Assembly: GCF_026191115.1 (NCBI RefSeq)
Contig: NZ_JAPHOT010000001.1
Coordinates: 2,175,501-2,239,500 of the forward strand
Reading direction: 5' to 3'
Length of the DNA stretch: 64,000 nucleotides
Source: Legionella sp. PATHC035
GTDB taxonomy: Bacteria; Pseudomonadota; Gammaproteobacteria; Legionellales; Legionellaceae
Shown here: in pieces, positions 27,820-36,804 of the stretch
How positions within the stretch are numbered: the first letter of the stretch is position 1
Layout of the letters: each line of letters begins with the position of its first letter
Program-made: the position numbers and the translations under genes
The notes under the pieces: generated by a model
The model's input: only the letters and a program-made list of their open reading frames with translations
Database searches by the model: none
Told to the model about the DNA's origin: nothing

Positions 27820-27883
27820 AAGCGAAAGGGGTGGAAACCGCCAAAAAAGATGAACATACTTGAGGCAGGAATAAGAGGAATTC

Positions 27884-28498
27884 ATGTTTACCGGAATTAT
27901 TGAGAAAAAAGGGACCGTGATTCACAACATGAATCATGGTGATGCAAACCGATTGGTTATTTCTTGTGGTTTTGAAGGACTACAAATAGGTGAAAGCATC
28001 GCGGTAAATGGCGTATGCTTAACCTTATTGCCTTCAGAAGAGGCAACGTTGAATTTTGACCTATCGCCTGAAACTCTGAATCGAACCACCTTAGGTCATT
28101 TAGGAGTTGGGGATGAGGTTAATTTAGAACGCGCTATGCTTGCATCGGCTCGCTTTGGAGGGCACTATGTAAGCGGGCATGTTGATGCAGTGGCACAAGT
28201 TCAGGCAACGAAGCATATGAACGAATTTGTTGAACTCGAGTTAAGCGGATTTGATGCCAATGCGATGTTGTATTTAATTCCTAAAGGGAGTATTACGGTT
28301 GAAGGGGTAAGCTTAACGATTAATTCAGTTGCAAATCAAAGCATCAAATTAATGCTGATTCCCCATACATTACTGAATACAACCCTGTGCTTCTTAAAGC
28401 AAGGACAAGAAGTTAATATTGAGTTTGACTACCTGGCTCGGATCGTTGCCCATCAGTTGCAAGTTGCCGGAAAGTTGAGTAATCAAATCCCGTTATGA
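27884..28498 (+). CDS. ribE: Riboflavin synthase, alpha chain
   Basis: Converts two 6,7-dimethyl-8-ribityllumazine molecules to riboflavin. The 204-residue protein is an internal duplication. Domain 1 begins MFTGIIEKKGTV with GESIAVNGVCLTL; domain 2 has GGHYVSGHVDAVAQV and GSITVEGVSLTINSV. The partner enzyme gene ribH lies 31 kb away at 59059-59526, so the two are not in one rib operon here. AAGAGGAA ribosome site. Confidence 0.97.
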   Translation: MFTGIIEKKGTVIHNMNHGDANRLVISCGFEGLQIGESIAVNGVCLTLLPSEEATLNFDLSPETLNRTTLGHLGVGDEVNLERAMLASARFGGHYVSGHVDAVAQVQATKHMNEFVELELSGFDANAMLYLIPKGSITVEGVSLTINSVANQSIKLMLIPHTLLNTTLCFLKQGQEVNIEFDYLARIVAHQLQVAGKLSNQIPL

Positions 28499-28513
28499 AT
28501 TAAGGAGTAGTTC

Positions 28514-29785
28514 ATGACCAAACATTTAACATCCCGATGGCATCGTCTTTTTTTTGCCACCATTATTATAGGGATTGTTTCTGGTTTTGGGGGGATGTTT
28601 TTAGCGATATTATTGCATTTTATCCAACACTTAGCCTATGAGCATACCGTATTTCCTATTCTGGGAAATAAGAGTTTTTTGTTTGTGGTCAGCGATTCAA
28701 CTGCTCCAAGAAGAGTAGTGGCACTTCTGCTTTGCGGTTTTATTGCTGGTTTTGGTTGGTGGGCGGTTTTTCGTTATGGGAGCCCCCTAGTGAGTATTGC
28801 CAATGCAATCAAATCGCCAAGACCTTATATGCCGATAAAAACAACTTTAGCGCATGTGTTCCTGCAAATTGTTACTGTTGCCTTGGGCTCACCTTTAGGA
28901 CGTGAGGTTGCTCCCCGCGAATTCGGAGCAACCTTCGCCTGTTGGCTTACTAATAAAATGAAATTACATCCAAAGGAGAGTCAAATTCTTGTGGCTTGCG
29001 CTGCTGGCGCAGGATTGGCGGCAGTCTATAATGTTCCCTTTGGTGGCGCATTATTTTCTCTGGAAGTGTTGCTCGGCAGTTTCAGATGGTTTGCTGTAAT
29101 CCCGGCAATTACTACTTCGGCGATTGCCGTAGTCATCTCCTGGATGGGGCTTGGCAATCAATCCATGTACCATATCCCCGTTTTAATTATCGATTATTCA
29201 GTCGTGATTTGGGCAATCATCGCTGGACCTATTTTTGGTTACTCAGCCTATTGGTTTAAAGAAGTTACCAACCGAGTGCAAAGTAGAGCACCGCGTAACT
29301 GGAAAATTATTGTTTTTTGCCTGTTCAATTTTTTCATTATCGGCCTATTGTCTATTTATTTTCCGGCAATATTGGGAAATGGCCGCTCGGCAGCTCAGTT
29401 AGGATTTGATGGCAATCTATTAGGCTTAAGTATTGCTGCGGTCTTATTAATACTGAGAGTGTTAATTGTATGTACCAGTATCCAAGCCGGTGCTGCAGGC
29501 GGTCTATTAACCCCTTCGCTTGCCAATGGCGCTTTATTGGCGGTGGTGCTCGGCACTCTTTGGAGTTTTGTATGGCCAGGCATCTCCATCGCTGCTTTTG
29601 CGGTAATTGGCGGCACCGCCTTTCTTGCCGCGGCGCAAAAAATGCCTCTTACCGCAATTGTGCTCATTATTGAATTTACCGGGATCAACTTTAGCTTTTT
29701 TATTCCTATTCTTTTTGCAGTAGCGGGCTCCGCAAGCATGTTCAATTATTGCGCTACTAGACGTGTGGTTGCGGTGGCAAGTTGA
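28514..29785 (+). CDS. ClC-family chloride channel/transporter
   Basis: Polytopic inner-membrane protein of 423 residues with about ten hydrophobic segments. The ClC selectivity signatures are present in modified form: GSPLGREVAPREFGA (about 125-140, replacing the usual GREGP but keeping the gating Glu after Arg), AAGAGLAAVYNVPFGGALFSLEVLLG, and a late GGLLTPSLANGALL. The E. coli exchanger's second (proton) glutamate was not assigned. It starts 16 bases after ribE behind AAGGAG, so it probably shares that transcript. Confidence 0.88.
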   Translation: MTKHLTSRWHRLFFATIIIGIVSGFGGMFLAILLHFIQHLAYEHTVFPILGNKSFLFVVSDSTAPRRVVALLLCGFIAGFGWWAVFRYGSPLVSIANAIKSPRPYMPIKTTLAHVFLQIVTVALGSPLGREVAPREFGATFACWLTNKMKLHPKESQILVACAAGAGLAAVYNVPFGGALFSLEVLLGSFRWFAVIPAITTSAIAVVISWMGLGNQSMYHIPVLIIDYSVVIWAIIAGPIFGYSAYWFKEVTNRVQSRAPRNWKIIVFCLFNFFIIGLLSIYFPAILGNGRSAAQLGFDGNLLGLSIAAVLLILRVLIVCTSIQAGAAGGLLTPSLANGALLAVVLGTLWSFVWPGISIAAFAVIGGTAFLAAAQKMPLTAIVLIIEFTGINFSFFIPILFAVAGSASMFNYCATRRVVAVAS

Positions 29786-29903
29786 AAAAAATTTTGTTTC
29801 ACCTACCAATAAATGCACTATTGAAAGCTCCTGTTGTGAATATTTGTTTTATGATAAATTTAAAGCCGATGCCGTTTAAAATTATTAAATTAGGATATTT
29901 CAA

Positions 29904-30131
29904 ATGATTGAGGAGATGACCATAGCAGGCAGAAGACTAAAATTGATAAAGATGTCTCCTGTCATTGCTGAATTTAATAACCATGCAAATCATGTTTTAG
30001 CGCATACTGGTCAAAAATTTGATTATGAACTCAATCAAATTTTCTTTGATGATTGGGAAATCCGAAAGCGTGATTATTTTTTAGATGCGCACATCAATCT
30101 CCTGTTATCAGAACATCTACATGTAAATTGA
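29904..30131 (+). CDS. Small hypothetical protein (75 aa)
   Basis: Not recognised. Short soluble protein beginning MIEEMTIAGRRLKLIKM, with an aromatic/acidic middle (FDYELNQIFFDDWEIRKRDYFLDAH). TAGGA lies at good spacing before the ATG. It precedes the polysaccharide locus by about 50 bases. Codon use and charge balance look protein-like, but only comparative data could prove it. Confidence 0.5.
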   Translation: MIEEMTIAGRRLKLIKMSPVIAEFNNHANHVLAHTGQKFDYELNQIFFDDWEIRKRDYFLDAHINLLLSEHLHVN

Positions 30132-30186
30132 ATTTTTTAAATAATTTCGGGTTTATGCTCTAAGTGTCAGAGATAAGGATGTTCAG

Positions 30187-31668
30187 ATGCGCCAAGTTGT
30201 TCTTCTAAGACCACTCAATACTCAAAAATTTGTTTTTATTATCACTCTAATTTTATTAGCTATCTTATTTATTTTCAAATCGTGTCAGGTTGTCCAATTC
30301 CATAGAGATGCTCAATACTATATCCAGTCAAGCGTCCTATGGCCCAAAGGACTTGTTACTTTTGCCGGAAGCTTAATTGGTGGTCGAGATCTGGTGGTAT
30401 TTTTTTACCATTTTTTCATGAAAAGTTTTGGGTATAGTGTTGACACACTCTCTTTAGCACTGGCAATAACCTATTTTTTTTCAGGTTTATTTTTAGTGAC
30501 TATTATTTTTAGGTTTAATATATCGAATCTAATGAGGTTATGGATAAGCACTTTTGTCCTTTTAATCTCCTATGCTTTACCAATATGGTCTTATCCGGCT
30601 AGTGATAATCTGGGAGTATTGGCTCTCGTAGGACTGTGGTTGCTTTACATAATATCAGTTCAAACTCAAAAAAAATGGCTTATCTTTTTTGTGTATCCAA
30701 TCTGTGTTGGAATTGCCTATCATGTACGCACAGAATTGATATTATTTGGTTTATTAACTTTTATTGGAATTGTATTCCAATTTAAAAGAGCCTCTTACTT
30801 ACAACGATTAGCGCTATTCTTAATAATACTTTTTTCTACTCAATTGGGTGTTTTTGTGATAGAAAAATCATGGATGCTCTGGGTGCCAGTAAAGAAGCCC
30901 TATGTATATAAAGGAATATTTTTATCTTTTCGTGCTTTTAACTTTGCGTCTGGACGAAATGGGCCTAACAGTTCAAAACTATCTCATTTACTTCTTTTGA
31001 GATCTAATGAAAAAATTCCTTTTTGGGATGCGTTAGGAAGTACCTATTCAAAACTTGGGGCTGCAAAAAGCGATGAATTAATTTCGAAAGCTGGTTTTGA
31101 AGCTCTGTATCAAAATCCTTTGTCCTTCTTAAAAGAAATAATCCATATTCAATCAGAAACCTTTAAATTAGAAATATCTATACCATCATGGAGTGAGCAG
31201 GAGAAGGCGCAAAAGCGCGATCTATATGATTTGGATTTAGTACGAAAAGAAACTCAGATGAAGTTTGGTGGAGATGCTATCTTTCCCTTGGCTAAATTAT
31301 TAATCTCTTCCGATTCATTGATTCATAATATGAGAGCTTTTTTGCCGCCAATCAAAGTCGAAATGACTGTTCCATTTTCTTATCAGTTTGTATTTCCTCT
31401 TTGTTTACTTATTCTCCTAGTAAAAGTTGATAAGTTAATCAGAACGCTACTGTTGCCACCAGTAATTTATGCACTAGTACTATTTTTTTTAATTAATTTC
31501 ACAGAAGGGCCTGTTGTCCGCTATTTAAATGGAATAATGCTTCTTGAATGGATAGTACTTTGGATTGCGCTCAACATGATCTTTGTTAAAAATTTCCGAG
31601 TAAAAGTGAATTTTTATCTCTCAAATACAATCAAAAGTGGTTTTTATAAGGAGGATAAAATAGCATAA
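30187..31668 (+). CDS. Multi-span membrane protein, GT-C-like glycosyltransferase candidate
   Basis: The 493-residue product has about ten hydrophobic segments, a first large loop with HRDAQYY (an acidic/aromatic pattern common in GT-C dolichyl- or undecaprenyl-phosphate-sugar transferases), and a large periplasmic-looking segment near 260-370. In the Gtr-like context (flippase at 32973, polyprenol-phosphate transferase at 33390) it would move a sugar from undecaprenyl phosphate to the glycan outside the membrane. This role is inferred; no definitive signature is visible. Confidence 0.7.
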   Translation: MRQVVLLRPLNTQKFVFIITLILLAILFIFKSCQVVQFHRDAQYYIQSSVLWPKGLVTFAGSLIGGRDLVVFFYHFFMKSFGYSVDTLSLALAITYFFSGLFLVTIIFRFNISNLMRLWISTFVLLISYALPIWSYPASDNLGVLALVGLWLLYIISVQTQKKWLIFFVYPICVGIAYHVRTELILFGLLTFIGIVFQFKRASYLQRLALFLIILFSTQLGVFVIEKSWMLWVPVKKPYVYKGIFLSFRAFNFASGRNGPNSSKLSHLLLLRSNEKIPFWDALGSTYSKLGAAKSDELISKAGFEALYQNPLSFLKEIIHIQSETFKLEISIPSWSEQEKAQKRDLYDLDLVRKETQMKFGGDAIFPLAKLLISSDSLIHNMRAFLPPIKVEMTVPFSYQFVFPLCLLILLVKVDKLIRTLLLPPVIYALVLFFLINFTEGPVVRYLNGIMLLEWIVLWIALNMIFVKNFRVKVNFYLSNTIKSGFYKEDKIA

Positions 31669-32196
31669 TTTTAATATGTGCGTCTTTTAAAATGGATTAA
31701 TTTATCTCGTGTTTCTATTCTGAAATTCGCACAGCGAAATGCATTGCATTGATCGCGAGACATATAAAAGCGGAACAATTTTTGATAGAGCTTTATGGTT
31801 TTGTGACAATTGAAATATGCTTATGATTTATTGCTCTATCACGAATAGTACGTTTTAGTTCCGCAACAAGCATATTGTGCTTCATTTGAAAATTGTTCTA
31901 AGTAGGAACATTTTTTTGTGTAATTATTTAAAATTACCCTTTATAATCACGCAAAAATGTTCTTAGATTCCAAAAAAGGCAACAGCTTAGTATTTAGGTT
32001 CAAATCAATTATGAATAGCTCATATAGAGAATGATACTAATTAATACTTGAAAAATGGATTTAAGCATGTGAGATTTTTTCACACAACTGGATTCAGTTG
32101 AGTGTAGATAAAAAATAGTTATATGTAGGATATCCGACTAATAATGATGTTAGCTAGAATATTAATCATTTTAGTCGAGTTTTTTAGGAGAATGGG
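31669..32196. other. 528-base structured gap with nested inverted repeats
   Basis: There is no gene in this gap. Arms GCGGAAC...GATAGAGC (31770-31791) are answered by GCTCTATC (31833-31840) and GTTCCGC (31858-31864). AATATGCTT (31814-31822) pairs with AAGCATATT (31868-31876). GAACAATTTT (31773-31782) pairs with AAAATTGTTC (31889-31898). A further imperfect stem of about 23 bases links 31903-31927 with 31943-31965. Several pairings compete. This could be a small RNA, a terminator cluster or a decayed mobile element. Confidence 0.6.
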
Positions 32197-32958
32197 TTGG
32201 AAAAAAATACGGGCTCTTTGGCACAAAAAGAACACTATGAAAAGATACATGACTTATATGAACAACATTATTACGATCCGACATCTATTGCGTTCAGAGA
32301 GCAATTTATCTATAAGCCCTTATTGAATAACATCGATTTGAATAATAAACGAGTAGCCGATTTGGCTTGTGGAAGTGGTTACAACTCACTGTATCTGAAA
32401 AATAAATTTCCAGAAATAATGACTCATGGTTTTGATATTTCTGCAAAGGCCTGTGCAGCCTACCGACAAATTGTGGGAAGCGAGGCATATGAACTCGATC
32501 TCACTGCTACTAGCACATTCAATCAACAATATGACCATGCCATAGTTGTTGGCGGTATACATCATTGCATCGCTTCTTTAGAAAATACTTTTTTGAATAT
32601 ATCGCAAATGCTAAAACCAGGCGGTAGTTTGTTAATGTGTGAGGCAAGCAGTAGTTTTATGTTAGAATCAGTACGCAAACTATGGTACAAAAAAAGTAAA
32701 TATTTTGATGCTGACTCTGAGGAAGCGCTTCAACATGATCAGTTGCATCAAAGTTTTGGATCTGACTTTGAGGTTAAATTTGTAAAATACATGGGTGGTC
32801 CTGCATATTTTCTAATATTGAATAGTTTAATTTTAAATTTACCTCTATCGTTTAAAAAATTTATTTCTAAACCCTTATTTTTTCTCGAGGAAATTTATAA
32901 TCTTTTGCCAGGGGATTTCTTTTTCCCTTATTTTTTAGCTGAGTGGGTGAAAAAATAA
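32197..32958 (+). CDS. Class I SAM-dependent methyltransferase
   Basis: The 253-residue protein has the SAM-binding motif I VADLACGSGYNSLYL (about 54-68), an acidic post-I residue in HGFDIS, and a motif IV region VVGGIHHCI. It has an unusual hydrophobic C-terminal third (FLILNSLILNLPLSFKKF) that may touch the membrane. The start is a TTG at 32197 with AGGAG six bases upstream; no in-frame ATG near it makes sense. The substrate is probably a sugar or lipid-linked sugar of this locus; the exact target is unknown. Confidence 0.82.
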   Translation: MEKNTGSLAQKEHYEKIHDLYEQHYYDPTSIAFREQFIYKPLLNNIDLNNKRVADLACGSGYNSLYLKNKFPEIMTHGFDISAKACAAYRQIVGSEAYELDLTATSTFNQQYDHAIVVGGIHHCIASLENTFLNISQMLKPGGSLLMCEASSSFMLESVRKLWYKKSKYFDADSEEALQHDQLHQSFGSDFEVKFVKYMGGPAYFLILNSLILNLPLSFKKFISKPLFFLEEIYNLLPGDFFFPYFLAEWVKK

Positions 32959-32972
32959 TTTCGAGGAATATT

Positions 32973-33335
32973 GTGAATTACACGTATATATTATTAACAA
33001 TTCTGTGCACAGTGTACGCACAGTTGGTGATTCGATGGCAAATGAAGTCAGCAGGTGTTTTGCCACCGGGTTTTACCTCGAAACTAGCATTTGTTTTTTT
33101 TCAATTCCTTAACCCCTGGATATTAAGTGTTTGCTTCGCATCCACCTTAGCAATAATTTCTTGGATGGCAGCAATGACTAAATTCGAAATCAGCTATGCT
33201 TATCCTTTTTTGAGTTTATCATTTGTTTTTGTATTACTATTTAGCTCATTGATCTTGGGTGAGTCATTAAATATATATAAAATTGTAGGCACTATTTTAG
33301 TAACTCTAGGTGTAATGGTTACTTTTAAAGGATAG
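32973..33335 (+). CDS. Small four-span EamA/SMR-like protein, GtrA- or ArnE-like flippase candidate
   Basis: The GTG at 32973, with GAGGA five bases upstream, is preferred over an earlier in-frame GTG at 32943 that overlaps the methyltransferase. The 120-residue product has four hydrophobic helices and the EamA/SMR-type fourth-helix pattern LGESLNIYKIVGTILVTLGVMV. Small proteins of this type next to a polyprenol-phosphate glycosyltransferase usually flip undecaprenyl-phosphate-linked sugars. A drug-exporter role is possible but less likely here. Confidence 0.75.
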   Translation: MNYTYILLTILCTVYAQLVIRWQMKSAGVLPPGFTSKLAFVFFQFLNPWILSVCFASTLAIISWMAAMTKFEISYAYPFLSLSFVFVLLFSSLILGESLNIYKIVGTILVTLGVMVTFKG

Positions 33336-33389
33336 CTAGATTAATATTTGATTTTTATGTAATTTTATAAAGAGTTCTCAGGATAAAGA

Positions 33390-34337
33390 ATGACTGATAT
33401 TAAGCCAAAGGAAGGATATGAATGGGAAAAACTTTTAACCATAATTATCCCCGCATATAATGAAGAAGAGGGAATCAAAGCAACACTGGAGAGCTTACGA
33501 ACGAATCTTCCTTATGTAAATATCATTGTGGTAGATGATCATAGTAGTGATGCTACATTACACCAAGCACTTCAAGCGCCTAATGTTCGTGTGGTGACCC
33601 ATTCTTATAATATTGGTTATGGTGGAGCACTTAAAACAGGTATGGCTTTGGCAGATACAGAATATGTGGCCTGGTTTGATGCAGATGGAGAGCATCGAAT
33701 TGAGGACTTAATCGGTATGGCTAACAAAATTCACACTGAAGGTTTACTCGCCGTTATCGGTCAAAGGCCCTCGGGTACCTCCAGCCGCATTAGAACACTG
33801 GGTAAGTTTCTTATTCGAATGATAGTGAGAACGATGAAAGTCAATGCGGGACACGATTTAAACTGTGGTTTACGTGTCTTTAGAAGAGAGGTCATTTGTC
33901 GTTATCTTTTTGTTTTACCTGATGGATACAGTGCGAGTTTAACCAGCTTAATGATTTTTTTGGAGCGAGATTATCCAATGGCATTTTATCCCATTAAGGT
34001 CAATTCGCGAATTGGAACGAGTAAAGTCAAACTGCGCGATGGTTTTAATACGATGGCTCTTGTGATAAGGATAACCACATTATTTGCTCCACTAAAAATA
34101 TTCCTGCGGGCTGGCGTAATCATCTTTTTATTGGGTGTTTTCTATAGTTTATATAAAGCAATTCAACTGGGGGTCGGTTTTCCAGTTGCGGGCGCCATAT
34201 CAATCTTAGGGGGGATCTTGCTCATGGCAGTAGGTTTATTAGCGGATCAGATTAGCCAGCTCAGATTGATTCAACTTTCATCAATAACTAATATGCCTTT
34301 TAGGCCTATAAAATCGGATATACTAACAAATGGATAA
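33390..34337 (+). CDS. GT2 polyprenol-phosphate glycosyltransferase, GtrB/DPM1-like
   Basis: The N-terminal GT-A domain shows LTIIIPAYNEEEGI, VVDDHSSD and the DxD-type WFDADGEH. NIGYGGALKTGM is typical of dolichyl/undecaprenyl-phosphate glycosyltransferases. Two C-terminal membrane helices (about 232-252 and 262-285) match the GtrB layout. It would load a hexose from a nucleotide sugar onto undecaprenyl phosphate on the cytoplasmic face. The donor sugar cannot be read from sequence. Overlaps the next gene by 8 bases. Confidence 0.88.
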   Translation: MTDIKPKEGYEWEKLLTIIIPAYNEEEGIKATLESLRTNLPYVNIIVVDDHSSDATLHQALQAPNVRVVTHSYNIGYGGALKTGMALADTEYVAWFDADGEHRIEDLIGMANKIHTEGLLAVIGQRPSGTSSRIRTLGKFLIRMIVRTMKVNAGHDLNCGLRVFRREVICRYLFVLPDGYSASLTSLMIFLERDYPMAFYPIKVNSRIGTSKVKLRDGFNTMALVIRITTLFAPLKIFLRAGVIIFLLGVFYSLYKAIQLGVGFPVAGAISILGGILLMAVGLLADQISQLRLIQLSSITNMPFRPIKSDILTNG

Positions 34338-35028
34338 TGCAATGAAATCATTTAACTCACTCGCTTTACCGCCTGATTGGGTTTATAAAAACCAAAAAAC
34401 TTTTTTACAATCATTCTATGATTTTATTGGCGCACCATTAAGAATGATTCTTTTGCCCGACGCAGTTTCAGAAAAATTACATCTGACTTCGTTACGCGGC
34501 GAGCGTTTTAGAAAAGTGTTGCCTGAATTACAAGGTCGAGTTTTGGATATCGGTGCAGGAGATAACTTACTTATCCACTTATATCGTCAGTATGCAAGTT
34601 TGTATAACAATTCTCCAGAAGATGCACATCATAGTATTGGTGTTGATGTAGTCGATTGGAATAGTGACTGTACCATTATTCATAACTCAGCTCATCTTCC
34701 GTTTGAAGATAATAGTTTTGACACCGTGAGTTATATCGCCTGTTTAAATCACATCCCAGAGCGGTTTGAGTCGCTACAGGAGATCCGCCGTTTATTGCGA
34801 CCTAACGGCAAAGTTGTAGTGACCATGATAGGAAAAGTTATAGGAAAAATTGGTCATGCCCTATGGTGGTATAGTGAGGACAAACATCGTGAGGTAGATG
34901 AGCATGAAGAGATGGGCATGGATGAATCAGCGATTATGGATTTGTTTACTAAAGCGGGTTATAGCTTAAAAAAGCATGAAAAATTTGTATATGGTTTAAA
35001 TTCCATGTATGTATTTGTACCCAAATAG
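34330..35028 (+). CDS. SAM-dependent methyltransferase (second in cassette)
   Basis: The 232-residue protein has motif I RVLDIGAGDNLLIHLY (about 73-88), an acidic end of strand 2 in IGVDVVDW, motif IV region FDTVSYIACLNHIPE, and the LLRPNGKVVVTMIG strand. It resembles UbiE/MT11-type enzymes rather than a DNA methylase. Overlap with the transferase gene upstream points to a role in modifying the same lipid-linked sugar or the finished glycan. Confidence 0.82.
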   Translation: MDNAMKSFNSLALPPDWVYKNQKTFLQSFYDFIGAPLRMILLPDAVSEKLHLTSLRGERFRKVLPELQGRVLDIGAGDNLLIHLYRQYASLYNNSPEDAHHSIGVDVVDWNSDCTIIHNSAHLPFEDNSFDTVSYIACLNHIPERFESLQEIRRLLRPNGKVVVTMIGKVIGKIGHALWWYSEDKHREVDEHEEMGMDESAIMDLFTKAGYSLKKHEKFVYGLNSMYVFVPK

Positions 35029-35038
35029 AGGGATTTAC

Positions 35039-36757
35039 ATGTTCTCTTTCCCATTTTTTAATCGCCTTAATAACCATTGGCTTGTGTTGGCATTATTCTT
35101 CATTCTTGCCTCTTTATGGTTAATGAAAACTTGGGGACCAGCACCGATTATTTTAACAAATGGAGACGCAGGAAACGTATCCTCAATTGTTGCTAGCAAG
35201 ATCAGTCCAGAGCGGTTTGCGAATGATCCGTTATACTCGGATGCTCAAAATTTTAAATTTTATTGGACTATTTCTATTCCTCTCACCCAATTTTTAACCT
35301 ATTTTACTCATGATATTGGCCAGTCCTACTTGTTTCTTATCTGGCCGATTATATTTTTGCAACTAATAGGTTTTTATTTGCTCGGGCTGGATTTATTTTC
35401 TAATCGGGGTTGGGCTTTTTTACTGGCGTTACTCTCGCTAAGTCCTATATATGTTTTTCCAGGGGAGCTATGGGGGCAACTTGATGTCCCCTTAACCCGA
35501 GGCTATTACGGAGCCTTATTCCCTTTTCTTTTACTTGTTTCACTCAAAAACAATAATAAAGTCTGGTTTCCAATGATTGTGATGGGTTTATGTGGCCTGA
35601 GTGTTTATGTGCATCCTGTCAGCGCCCCCTCAGTCTCATTTGCATGTCTTACTGCTTTATTCATGTGCAAGCCGACTGGGCGCGGTTGGGGAAAGCAAGT
35701 ATTGGTAGTTTTTGCTGCTGGGATGATGTTCTTAATGGTTGCAGCTCCGTTTATTATAAGCTTTTTTAGTGGATTTCCCTCTTCAGAGAGTCTACATAAT
35801 AACAGCAGTTCTGCCATTGCAGCGCACTATATGACTCAAGCCGCTGGACCTCAATACTATAATGCATTAAGTATCCTCCAGTCATTATATTCATTGTTGT
35901 TCCAAGGAAAGTGGAATTGGTTTTGGCTCATAGGATTAATTGGATTACTCATAGCCCCAACATTTTCAAAAAAGCCTCAGTATGAGCGACAGTTTTTTAT
36001 TTTTTTTATTGTGGGCCTCTTAATTTCCTCTGTGGGAATTGCTTGGCTGGATCAGAGTATTGCAAAAATGTATGGACGATATCCTGCAGAAATCGACTTA
36101 ATACGTAATTGCAGATATCTGATTCCATTGTTACTGATAGGGGCCGTCAGATTTTTTGCCAATATTGATATTAAAATTCCTAACACCTACCGCCTCGTTT
36201 TCGGATGCCTTATCCTCATTTTTGTTTATCGATGGTTTATTGAATTCCCCACTACATTCTATAATTTCGTAGTCAATCAAATACAGCATAATCAGGTTGA
36301 AGATCAGGTCAATAATCTCTCAAACAAAAAGATGCTGAATTACATTAAATCATTACCTCCAGGCTCCAAAATCATGGCCTTCTCCCTTGATGGTGAAAGT
36401 AATGGCTTGATTGAAGATCTAATGCTTGCAATCCGCTATTCGAGTTTTCAACCGATAGCTCATCTTAAAAAAGATCTTAATTTCTTAAGCTATAGTGGAC
36501 GCGGTTTAAAAATTTTAGAATGGCAAAAAGAAGCGGAGCAGCTTGCATTAATAAAGAAAGAGAGTGATCAAACTAGGCTCAAATTATTAAAAGAATTCAT
36601 GCAAGCGCATGAAGTGAAATTGCTTTTGGCTTATGAGCCTGATATATCTGCTGAATTAAGAAATCTTTTCAATTCGCAATTTAAGCTCCTTTATAAACAA
36701 ATGAATTTTTCTTTGTATGCATATAATCCTGATGATTCAATCGTCTCGGTTCATTAG
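35039..36757 (+). CDS. Polytopic membrane protein, second GT-C-like candidate
   Basis: Start at 35039 chosen for its AGAGGG ribosome site; the frame is open upstream to 35009 inside the methyltransferase. The 572-residue product has about ten membrane helices in the first 420 residues, a loop ILTNGDAGNVSSIVASKISPE after helix 1, and a C-terminal soluble domain of about 150 residues rich in Lys/Glu. This shape is seen in large membrane glycosyltransferases and O-antigen-modifying enzymes. No signature pins down the reaction. Confidence 0.72.
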   Translation: MFSFPFFNRLNNHWLVLALFFILASLWLMKTWGPAPIILTNGDAGNVSSIVASKISPERFANDPLYSDAQNFKFYWTISIPLTQFLTYFTHDIGQSYLFLIWPIIFLQLIGFYLLGLDLFSNRGWAFLLALLSLSPIYVFPGELWGQLDVPLTRGYYGALFPFLLLVSLKNNNKVWFPMIVMGLCGLSVYVHPVSAPSVSFACLTALFMCKPTGRGWGKQVLVVFAAGMMFLMVAAPFIISFFSGFPSSESLHNNSSSAIAAHYMTQAAGPQYYNALSILQSLYSLLFQGKWNWFWLIGLIGLLIAPTFSKKPQYERQFFIFFIVGLLISSVGIAWLDQSIAKMYGRYPAEIDLIRNCRYLIPLLLIGAVRFFANIDIKIPNTYRLVFGCLILIFVYRWFIEFPTTFYNFVVNQIQHNQVEDQVNNLSNKKMLNYIKSLPPGSKIMAFSLDGESNGLIEDLMLAIRYSSFQPIAHLKKDLNFLSYSGRGLKILEWQKEAEQLALIKKESDQTRLKLLKEFMQAHEVKLLLAYEPDISAELRNLFNSQFKLLYKQMNFSLYAYNPDDSIVSVH

Positions 36758-36804
36758 GGTGATAAAAACTGTGAAGAGAGATCATTGATTTAGGTATAAA
36801 ACAA

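Noticed and set aside
27764..27883. FMN riboswitch before ribE
   Set aside because: None of the conserved RFN-element blocks are present; only a simple nested hairpin is seen.
29395..29745. 116-codon minus-strand frame
   Set aside because: Entirely inside the ClC gene, an antisense shadow of hydrophobic codons.
32144..32326. 60-codon frame overlapping the methyltransferase start
   Set aside because: The TTG-started frame continues as a complete methyltransferase and owns the AGGAG site.
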